A DNA stretch of 64,000 nucleotides from Microglena sp. YARC. Its lineage: Eukaryota > Chlorophyta > Chlorophyceae > Chlamydomonadales > Chlamydomonadaceae. Under the pieces are notes generated by a model. It searched no databases, was not told the DNA's origin, and saw only the letters and a program-made list of their open reading frames with translations. This document shows, one piece after another, positions 55,325-64,000 of the stretch; positions within the stretch are counted from its first letter, which is position 1, and every line of letters begins with the position of its first letter. The stretch is from assembly GCA_022414725.1 (NCBI GenBank), contig CM039462.1:1884900-1948899 (forward strand), written 5' to 3'. Made by a program: the position numbers and the translations under genes.

Positions 55325-55639
55325 CCCAGAACGCAGCTAACAAACTCACAAATTAATTTCACTTGGACGAGACATGCGACACCCTGCCAGATTGCAATGT
55401 CATGGACTGAATTGGCTAACACGTTCACTAAACTGTGATATACATTTTTGATCTGGTCGTTGACAGTGTATCCTATCCGGTATGATAGGAACACCCGAAA
55501 TTATGTAAATTTAATCTTACCACTCCGCCAAGTAAATAATGTTGCAAAATATTCACTACTATTTTGATTTAATGGGTTTAAGTAAATCAGGCCAAAAAAC
55601 ATAATGGCGATGACTAATTAAAAAGAAAAACTAAATGAA

Positions 55640-55990
55640 CGCTTGTCGCTTGGTTGATATCAGGCAATCCACTCACCCTGTGTACTGTATATAGATAAGA
55701 GTTGTTTCAGCGTCAGAGCTGCTACATACATGTCGATCTGAACAGGGAGATATGTGAAGACTTCAACGAAATACAAGTTGATTTACCTTACATGCAAACA
55801 ACTAGAGAACCAGGAGATTGCTGGATGTTGCAAAGAAATATGAATTTTGCATGCAATTAATAACATGAGTCAAACGTGTCCATAAGGATCGAAAATGCCC
55901 TCCGATTATGCTAATCCTATTCCGACTACATTCACTGAGCTGCACTTGTCTTAGAATTTGCAGTAAACTAAACTGCACTTGAACAGTATC
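55640..55990 (+). pseudogene. Left-arm degraded relative of the 19953-20351 gene
   Basis: cgcttgtcgcttggttgata and tgtgaagacttcaacgaaat match the gene family at the DNA level, with multiple frame breaks. Confidence 0.55.
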
Positions 55991-56964
55991 TATTACCGAT
56001 TAATAAGCAAATATAAATGGAAGGAATCCAGGGTTGTCAAGTTTAACTGGTTTAAAAGATAGGGGGCCTGAGCATCTTCCTCATCGGCTGATACCAGGAG
56101 GCAAAGAGTACCATTCCCTATTAATCAATTTTCATGTACAACTCCTGACGCAAATTGGATCAACCCCAGCCTGCCTTTCAATTATCTCCTGCACCAGAGC
56201 GGTATGGCCACTTGGTTATGAGGACTTGCAGGCATTCTGAAGCACGATTTCTCCGTTGAGTTCGATGACCCACTGTGATGCAATCACAATCACAAGCTCG
56301 TGTGTGATTACTAAGATGTTGTCTAGGTTGTTCAAATGGCTATAAGGACAACAAAGCAAACATACCGGTTGTTGTTTCTCAGCAGCGGCTACGGCAGCTT
56401 TCACAGCCGCTAATGCGCCACCCGCACTCCGCATCAGCTCGCTATCAGTTTGTACAAGGCCAGCCAATGCAGCATTCTTGGTGTCCCTCCTCAGCGATGA
56501 TGAGCCTAGCTGAACTGGTTGATTGTATTAGTGAAGTTCCATGCTTATTATCGTGATGCATGAACAAATTGAAAGCATTCTGACAAACCAAATACTGTTT
56601 CCGCTGACTGTAGGCTTTACAGTAATACCGCGTGGTGGCGCACACAGAGAGTTCCGTTGAGTGTATCCACTTACTTGCACTTGACAGAGCAGGTCGTTTG
56701 GGCTTTGTGTGTCATCTGTCAGATGTCACACGAGAATCATGTCAAACAAACAACCTCTTAAAATATGGCGCTATGCAGACTCTTCAAATTGCTTTCAAAA
56801 TAGAGAAATCATGCACACACAAACAACCTCACTCCACAGGGTTCGGATGCCCCACCAAATTAGATGGGAGTACACGAACGAACACGAGAGCATCAATCAC
56901 GTTGACACGCCTCCGCGAAAACGGCGCGCGAACTTGTTCATTGAGCTATTTAATTTATTAAACA

Positions 56965-57040
56965 AGCGGCGGAGCCCCTTTCCCCCCCCCCCCTCAAAAA
57001 CGCAGAGAGTGTCAAGCAGAAGCTGCTCTGAACGATCCCG
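56965..57040 (-). repeat. Family E and D fragments, left arm
   Basis: Inverted family E end (ggcggagcccctttcccccc) and hairpin CAAGCAGAAGCTGCT. Mirrored at 60325-60395. Shows the palindrome belongs to the same genome as the rest. Confidence 0.55.
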
Positions 57041-57099
57041 AGCGGTCGCAGGCTACTTGCGCGGACTCAGCATCGCTTCTCACCTGATGCAAAACTCTG

Positions 57100-57700
57100 G
57101 TCAGCAGCTGGTCCTTGTGGGCATCCAAGGATACACCGTCAAGCAAGCGGCACATCTCTTTGAGAGCAGGTCGGATGATGTGGCCAGCAGCCTAAGGAGA
57201 CCTCCCCGCTCATAGGCTTGACAAAGGGCGGGTTGGTGGACGGATAGCGTAGTGTGTTCGCGGAAGTCGGTGTCGGCGCGAGTGTGCACAAACGTCAGCT
57301 TGCCAAGGGTTTTCACGTCCACGCCCGGCCCGCTGACATGCCGGAAGTGCTGCAGGTTGCTCATGATGCGCTGAGAGGCCCCGGCACCAGTCCAGCGACC
57401 GACCAAGCGCGAGGGGTAGCCACACTCTCCTCGAGGTCATAGATTTTCATCCAGCCGCCAGTCTTGCTGGAAGCAGGCAGCTGATGGCCCAGTTTTAGCT
57501 CGGCTCTGCCGGGCCTGTCATAAGCCGCTCGGTGCGGCAGAACCTTTCGCGCCCATTCGGCAGTCAGCGATGAGCAAACCGCCAGCACGCACACCGCGTC
57601 CCCATCCACCACTTCCTTGCGCGGAATTGAAGAGCTGCATCGGACCCCCCTCAGGTGCCTTGGTGGACCATGAACCCAGTCTGCAGACCTCCAGCCTCAC
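57100..57700 (-). pseudogene. Unknown coding remnant, several frames (left arm)
   Basis: Overlapping frames read GGWMKIYDLEE, then VDVKTLGKLTFVHTRADTDF.., with frame changes every 80-150 bases. The right arm (about 59560-60200) mirrors it with other breaks (HTRAEPTSAATT..). It looks like a real gene blurred by indels; no family recognised. Confidence 0.4.
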
Positions 57701-58554
57701 CGATGCGCTGCGAGGGCTGGAGGGGAGTGTTCAGCCAGCTCGCTAACGTTGTGCCCCGCTGTTGCCAGCCCCAGTCCACAATCGCGCGGGGAACCGGGCG
57801 GTGGACAGACTGCGCGCACGTTCTGTCCGTAGCCGCACCGCCACTTCTGTTGCACGCTGGCGGGCATGAGGCAGTAGCCTCAGCCGCTGCCCCACAACAC
57901 CCCTACGCCGGCAGGTCTGCGATGGAAAGAAGTGCCACGCTGTGCCCCGTTGCATACTCCCACACGCCCACGCATGAGCATATTATGCCTGTGTCACTTC
58001 CCGCTGCTCACTGCTCAAAGCAGCAACCTCGTTGTCACTAGACTGCCACCACGGATCAGTCCTTGCCTGTTATGGCTCCAACGGGAAAAGTGCGCTTGTA
58101 GTTCCGTGCTTTTGGTGACAATCGGCTTCTCAGCAGCAAGCCTGCTGCAGCATGTCCCAGTTGCCCTTCCATGATTGTTATTGCTGCCCATGTTGTTGAT
58201 ATATTGTAGTGGTGGGAACGTGGACAGGCATACGTGTCGGGGTGGCGAGCTTCACCCTGGCTGCCCAGCAGCCCAGACCAGCAATATGAGCCCATGTTGG
58301 CTGCCGACTTGAGCCTACACGACCAGTTGCTAGATTTTAGCATGTGAGCTGCTGCACAACGGCATTGGAGCAGAGCACCCTCCATGAAACGCTCACGCCA
58401 CCTCACGCGCCCCTAATGCGGCCTCCTCCCGCTTTGATTCTGGTGTGTGGTGTTCTTGGCACCCCATGTATCATCCCGGGTCCCGCTATTCCCCTTACGA
58501 TACACTGGAGCGCGGTACTCTAGCATAGCCACGCAACTTGGTACACCTGGCAGA

Positions 58555-58735
58555 ACCTGTTCTGATGAGAAATGATACCATGTTTATTTTTCACATAGTA
58601 TAAAAAATCAAAGACTTAGTCTAGTATAATGCTTTTGCGCACCCTATCTCTTCTGCTGTTAAACAAGAAACAATGGAAACTTCAGAAGTGTAGAGACAAG
58701 GCAGTATGTGTTTTACAGTTTCAGGCAGTACGTGG
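58555..58735. other. Non-palindromic core of the inverted repeat
   Basis: AT-rich (atgtttatttttcacatagt and nearby). It would form the loop if the arms folded. No gene. Confidence 0.5.
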
Positions 58736-58902
58736 AATGACAGGTGTAAGCCAAGTCTGGTGGCATGTAGATAACGCGCTCGTTGTATCGAAGGGGATAG
58801 CGGGACCCGGATGATACATGGTGCCAAGACACCACACACAGAATCAAAGGGGAAGGTAGAAGGACGCATTAGGGCAAAAACGCGTTGAGAGTGGCGTGCG
58901 TT

Positions 58903-59199
58903 TCATGCAGGGGCTGCTAGCCATTCCCCCAATGCTTGTGCATGCAGCTCACATGCTAAATCTAGCACACATGGCTGTAGAGCAATACAGCAGGCAGCAA
59001 CATAGGGCTTCATATTGCTGAAGATGGGAAGCCTGCTGGAGCAGCCAGGGTGAAGCATCCACCCCAGAACGTAATGAACCCTGTCCAGCAGATTCCACTT
59101 CACACAGATATTCAACAACAATAGGGCAGCCAACAATGAGGGCAACTGGGACTGCATGCAAGCAGGCTGGATCTGAGAGCCGATTGTCACCAAAAGCAC
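58903..59199 (-). CDS. Unknown frame in right arm
   Basis: A 98-residue frame with hydrophobic stretch SLLAALLLLNICV and VHYVLGWMLHPGCSSRLPIF. The mirrored left-arm sequence (about 58090-58400) has the same words with indels. Family unknown; may be part of a larger gene. Confidence 0.3.
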   Translation of the reverse strand: MLLVTIGSQIQPACMQSQLPSLLAALLLLNICVKWNLLDRVHYVLGWMLHPGCSSRLPIFSNMKPYVAACCIALQPCVLDLACELHAQALGEWLAAPA

Positions 59200-61522
59200 T
59201 GGAACCTACAATGCGCCACTATTTACGTATGGACCACTAACAGGCAAGTACGATCTGGTGCCAGCTAGTGACAACGAAGGTTGTGCTTGAGCAGAGCAGC
59301 AGGAAGAAGTACACAGGCATAAAACTCATAAGGGGCTTGAAGAGCCAACGGAGGACACACAGCAGTGGCACCTTCCTTATTCAATCGCAGCACCTGCCAG
59401 CCGTAGGGTGTTGTGGTGGCAGCGGCTGGCACTGGTCCATCATGCCCGCCAGCGTGCAACAGAAAGTGGCAGGTCGGCTACGGCACAGACGTGCTGCCGT
59501 CCAGTCTGTCCACTCGGCCGGTTTCCACCGCGCGATTGTGGACCTGGACTGGCTAACAGCGGGGCACCGTTAGCGAGCTGGCTGAACACATCCCTCGCAG
59601 CCCTACGCGCACGCTCGGTGAGCTGAGGTCCTGCCAGACTTCGGGTTCATGGTCACCAAAGGCACCTGAGGAGGGTCCGATGCAGCATCTCATTCCAGCG
59701 CAAGGAAGCTGTGGGATGGGACGCGGGTGCGTGCTGGGGTTGCTCATCGGCCTGACTGTCCGATATGGGCGCAAAGGTTTCTGCGCACCGAGGCGGATTA
59801 TGAGCAGGCCCGCTCATGAGGCCGATGCTACTGGGCCATCAGCTGCCTGCTCCAGCAGACTGGCGCTGGATGAAAATCTATCCTGCGACGTGCGTTGAAC
59901 CTGATTGATGTGTGCTTACCCCTCGCGCTTGTCGTGTCGCCTGGGACTGGTGGCCGGGGTCCTCTCAGCGCATCATCGAGCACACCTGCAGCACCTTCCG
60001 GGCATGTCAGGCGGGTCACGGCCGTGGACGTGCAAAACCTTGGCAGCTGATGTTTGTGCACACTCGCGCCGAACCGACTTCCGCCGCAACAACTACGGCA
60101 CTCCGTCCACACCCGCTCTTTGTCAGGCCTCGGATCAGCGGGAGGTGCTACATAGGCTGCTGGCCACATCATCCGACCTTGCTTCTCAAAAGAGATGATG
60201 CGCTGCTTGCACGGGTATCTGGATGCCACAAGACCAGCTGGTGTCTGACCAAGGCGTTTATGCATCAGGTGGAGAAGCGATGCTGAGTCGCGCAAGGTAT
60301 GCTCTGCGACCCGCTCTGGGATCGTTCAAGCAGACTTCTGCTTGACACTCTCTTGAGTTTTGAGGGGGGGGGGGGAAAGGGGCTCCGCCGCTTGTTATAA
60401 TAAATAAAATAGCTCAATGAACAAGGTTCCGCCGCCGTTTTTGGAGGCGTGTCACGATGATGATGCTTCTCGTGTTCGTTCGTGTACTCCCACTCTATTT
60501 TTGGGGGGCATCCGAACCCTGTGGAGTGAGGTTGTTTGTGTGTGACATGATTCTCTCTATTGAAACGGCAATTTGAAGAGTCTGCATATGCAGACATATG
60601 TTTAGAGGTTGTTTTGTGTGACATGATTCTCGTTGTAGACATATCTTGACAGATGACACACAAAGCACACGACCTGTATTGTCAGAGTGTAAGTAAGTGG
60701 ATACACTCAACGGAACTCTCTGTGTGCGGCACACGCGGATTACTTAAAGCCTACAGTCGGCGGAACAGTCTATCTTGTTTGTCAGAAATGCTTTCATTTG
60801 TTCATGCACACAGATAATAAGCATGGACTTCACTAATACATCACCAGTCAGCTAGGCATCATCATCGCTGACGGAGGGACACACAAGAATGCATGCATTG
60901 GCTGCACTTTGTACAAACTGCTGAGCGAGCTGATGAGGAGTGCGAGCAACACGTGGCGCATGCGGCTGTTGAAGCTGCCGTAGCCCTGCCTGAGAAACAA
61001 CAACCGGGTTATGATTTTGCTTTGTTGTCTCTATAGCCATTTGAACAACCTAGACAACATCATTAGTATAACACACGACGCTTGTGATTGTGATTGCACA
61101 CAGGTGGGTCATCAACTTCAACGGAGAAATCGGTGCTTCAGGACTGCCCTGGCAAAAGTCCTTCAACCAAGTGGCCATACCGCCTGGTGCAGGGAGATAT
61201 TGGAAGGCAGGCATGGGTTGATCCATGCGTCATGGAGTTGTACATGATAATTGGATTAATAGGGAATGGTACTACTTTGCCTCCTGGTATCACCGGATGA
61301 GGAAGATGCTCAGGCCCCCTATTTTGAAAAACAAAGTTAAACTTGACAACCCTAGTGAATTTCCTTCATTTCATATTTGCTTATTAATCGGTAAATAGAT
61401 ACTTGTTCAAGTTGCAGTTTATGTTTACTGCAAAATTCTAAGAAAGTGCAGCTCAGTTGAATGTAGTCCGAAATTGGTTAGCAAATCGGAGGGCTTTTCG
61501 ATACTATATGGACACGTTTGAC

Positions 61523-61747
61523 TCATGTTATTAATTGCATGCAAGAAATCATTTCTTTGAACACCAGCAATCTCCCTGGTTCTCTAGTTGTTTGCATGTA
61601 AGGTAAATCAACTTGTATTTCGTTGAAGTCTTCACATATCTCCCTGTTCAGATCGACATGTATGTAGCAGTCTTGACGCGAAACAACTCTATCTATATCA
61701 GACACAGGGTGAGTGGATGCCTGTATAACCAAGCGACAAGCGTTCAT
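61523..61747 (-). pseudogene. Right-arm relative of the 19953-20351 gene
   Basis: MNACRLVIQASTHPVSDIDRV continues to TTREPGRLLVFKE, then loses the frame by one base where the intact gene reads VMKESDFLHAI. Confidence 0.65.
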
Positions 61748-62121
61748 CTTAGTTTTTCTTTTAGAATTATTATCGCCTTATGTTTTTTGGCCTGATTTAC
61801 TTAAACCCATTAATCAAAATAGTAGTGAATATTTTGCAACATTTATTTACTTGGCGGAGTGTAAGATTAAATTTACAAATTTCCGGGTGTTCCTATCATA
61901 CCGCATAGGATCAACACTGTCAACGACCAGATCAAAATGTATATCCACAGTTTAGTGAACGTGTTAGCCAATTCAGTCCATGACTTGCAATCGCAGGGTG
62001 TCGCATGTCTCGTCCAATGAAATTAATTGTGAGTTGGTTAGCTGCGTTCTGGTCACACCACTTCCAGAATTGTGCCGCCGAAGTGAGAACATGCAGAGGA
62101 TCCATGTTGGCACAATACGAC

Positions 62122-62529
62122 TCACCGAACTTCAGCCCACCATTGATGTAAATTACAAACACTTTGCTTTGGGGAGGTTTGCTGCTTAGTCCAATGCTCT
62201 AGCGCTACGTACGAGTCAACAACTTTTTCTCTCGACATGGTGCACTTGAGACAGCCTAAGCCACTCGTCCACCGAATGGGGATCGATATGGCTATCCATG
62301 AAAATCGCTGTATTGATGTTATAACCGCGTTTGAATGAGGGCTATTTAACACATTCCACTCATGATATCCGCTGCCACACTCTGGAAATACAATGATTGA
62401 TACCTTACTTGTGCATTTGTTTACATAATGGAGCACATTATTGACGATGTGGTTACTGTCATTGGGGGTACATGCACTATTTTGTAGAACAGGTAAAGGA
62501 TGATTTGCATCACCCATTCTATGTTGCAT
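62122..62529 (-). pseudogene. Right-arm copy of the unknown gene at 54893-55324
   Basis: See left arm. Here the middle reads CLKCTMSREKVVDSYVALEH, while the left arm has a shifted version. Confidence 0.45.
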
Positions 62530-62675
62530 TTATTATGATGATGATGTTAAGATCCTTTCTTATTCTTTTGGTGATAAAATCATGCACAACATTTCCTTAA
62601 GCACACTTTACCATGAAATACAAGGTGTCCCACTACTCCCTGCTTGCCCACGGTATACACGCAGTGCGGACGATT

Positions 62676-62712
62676 ATGCATGTAATGGGCGTTCCTTACT
62701 CCGGGCGGATTT
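62676..62712 (+). repeat. Half-copy related to MITE family N (mirrored at 54655-54690)
   Basis: TAATGGGCGTTCCTTACTCC followed by diverged MITE interior (agcctccagaacgactc); the opposite TIR is missing. Confidence 0.55.
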
Positions 62713-62913
62713 TTTAAAATGTCTACTCAGAATTTTAGCAGCCTCCAGAACGACTCATACCAAATTCAAAAAGACAAAAGACAAAAAAAAATGGAGTGTC
62801 ACAGGACAATGAGTGGGACAAGGAGAAGAGTGGGCGGATGCAACTAGTTACAATAGCTCTCAATCAATAGATCTCCATCTCAATCTCAATCTCAATCTCC
62901 ATCCCCCACCTCA

Positions 62914-63270
62914 TCAACCTCCAGCCCCACCCGCCGCCATGCTAAGTGGGCATACACCACAGTTACAAGCTACGAATGTAGTCGAGTGATCGACTGTCAA
63001 AACTGCATTTGCAGGGCAATCCCTGCAATTCACCAGCAAAGGGAGAGGCATACCAAACATCTCCAGAATTAGGACACGAAAATCTGGAGATGACGAGTGC
63101 TTCAAATCTCGCAGTCGAACCCCTCCTCTGTAGACATCCTCGCCACCATCCTCGTCGATGATGCAAAAGTTGCCATGCTTTATGTACGGCAAACTTCCTA
63201 CATACTCGAACTCCATACACCTTTCAGTTCGGAGCCGAATCTTGATAGACCCTTTCTTCTTCATAGCCAT
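62914..63270 (-). CDS. Hypothetical protein, intact in the right arm
   Basis: A 118-residue protein. The N-terminus is basic (MAMKKKGSIKIRLRTERC), then EFEYVGSLPYIKHGNFCIID and, near the end, LVNCRDCPANAVL and CNCGVC, a possible CxxC/CxCxxC metal site. TTCGCAG just upstream could be a splice acceptor with further exons in the tandem-repeat region. It is the best-preserved frame of the palindrome. Family unknown. Confidence 0.45.
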   Translation of the reverse strand: MAMKKKGSIKIRLRTERCMEFEYVGSLPYIKHGNFCIIDEDGGEDVYRGGVRLRDLKHSSSPDFRVLILEMFGMPLPLLVNCRDCPANAVLTVDHSTTFVACNCGVCPLSMAAGGAGG

Positions 63271-63344
63271 CTTCAGTGCCTGCGAACATGGGTGGATGTT
63301 TGGTCAGCTCATGCTTTTGCAGACAGCACAATCTTCGCAATCAA

Positions 63345-63790
63345 TTACTGGATAATGCTTTCGCAGTGGAGCCATAGAGCTAGCAAGCCAGCGCAATCCA
63401 AACGCGAACTTCGCAAATACTAGCAGCAATGAAAGTAACCATGACTGGATAATGCTTTCGCAGGTAGGTGGAGCCATAGAGCTAGCAAGCCAGCGCAATC
63501 CAAACGCGAACTTCGCAAATACTAGCAGCAATGAAAGTAACCATGACTGGATAATGCTTTCGCAGGTGGAGCCATAGAGCTAGCAAGCCTCGCAAATACT
63601 AGCAGCAATGAAAGTAACCATGACTGGATAATGCTTTCGCAGGTGAAGCCATAGAGCTAGCAAGCCTCGCAAATACTAGCAGCAATGAAAGTAACCATGG
63701 ACTGGATTAATGCTTTCGCAGGTGGAGACATTAGAGCTAGCAAGCCTCGCAAAATCACTAGCAGCAATGAAAGTAACCATGACTAGATCT
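63345..63790 (-). repeat. 75-105 bp tandem repeats, right arm
   Basis: Mirror of 53640-54010; five units with the same tagcaagcc..cgcgaacttcgcaaat words. Confidence 0.85.
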
Positions 63791-64000
63791 CGATGACTGC
63801 TACTATTGAACTCACCCTCGGAATTAGCTTTCGGAGTTCGCTGGATGCTCCCTAACACACTGAGTTAACCCTCGGAATTAGCTTTCGGATTTCGATGGAT
63901 ACTCCAGAACACACTGAGTTCGTGAGAGAAGAATTGGAGTACTTCGGTACTTGGTTAAGATTGACATGGCTGGGTGTGGCTTGGCCTGGGTGCGTCAAGT

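Larger units (their letters stand above)
53443..64000. repeat. Large imperfect inverted repeat (palindrome), arms ~5.1 kb or longer
   Basis: The last bases of the window (..gggtgcgtcaagt) are the reverse complement of 53443 onward, and corresponding landmarks pair throughout: 53920/63490, 54893/62480, 56034/61300, 57000/60370, 58440/58845. The centre is about 58650 with a non-matching core of about 180-200 bp. Arms differ mostly by single-base indels plus substitutions, more toward the centre. The right arm may extend beyond the window. Confidence 0.9.

Noticed and set aside
1..64000. Global reassignment of TAG to an amino acid
   Set aside because: RFC1, both LRAT genes, the U-box gene and others end naturally at TAG, so only local read-through, mini-introns, mutation or error remain.

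Overview
This looks like DNA of a eukaryotic large DNA virus (nucleocytoplasmic type), or a viral insertion in a eukaryotic genome, heavily invaded by transposon ends. The viral signs are mostly intronless, densely packed, bidirectional genes. They include an RNA ligase, a D5-type primase-helicase, a short A32-like P-loop ATPase, T5orf172/GIY-YIG-like proteins, a 'KPWDW' repeat protein, two LRAT-fold proteins, caspase-fold proteins, a U-box protein and a BRCT-less RFC1. Eukaryotic signs are Kozak-like starts, TATA boxes, three genes with apparent GT..AG introns of 83-113 nt, and tRNA-like elements with A and B boxes. No named virus can be assigned from sequence alone.

Layout. 1-25.7 kb: about 25 genes mixed with TIR-like repeats (RNA ligase, Tc1-type remnant, GT61 glycosyltransferase, thioredoxin, ankyrin, phosphatase, RFC1, packaging-type ATPase, papain-like candidate, LRAT). 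25.7-30.4 kb: gene-poor tract made of tandem repeats and a perfect hairpin, without the dispersed repeats found elsewhere. 30.4-38.9 kb: spliced caspase-like gene, nuclease-like gene beside a tRNA-like element, second LRAT, interrupted caspase-like gene, a complete small TIR element carrying one ORF, and a U-box protein. 39.4-49.1 kb: retropepsin-like fragment, a divergent pair of GIY-YIG-like genes, C2H2 gene, D5 helicase. 49.1-53.4 kb: repeat-rich, with a rearranged copy of the 32-33 kb block. 53.4-64.0 kb: a large imperfect inverted repeat centred near 58.65 kb, with many single-base indels between its arms.

Three themes stand out. (1) Three families of ends starting TACAGT and flanked by TA recur dozens of times. 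One pair encloses a Tc1/IS630 transposase remnant; others lie downstream of fragments encoding the Fanzor/TnpB C-terminal signature WNRDVNAAKN, so the window contains decayed Fanzor-carrying Tc1/mariner-like elements, possibly with surviving guide-RNA ends. (2) A two-hairpin repeat of about 90 bp recurs at least 12 times. (3) Four otherwise continuous reading frames are interrupted by exactly one TAG codon. Several other genes carry frameshifts, two of them caused by short tandem duplications. Part of this may be assembly error, especially in the palindrome.
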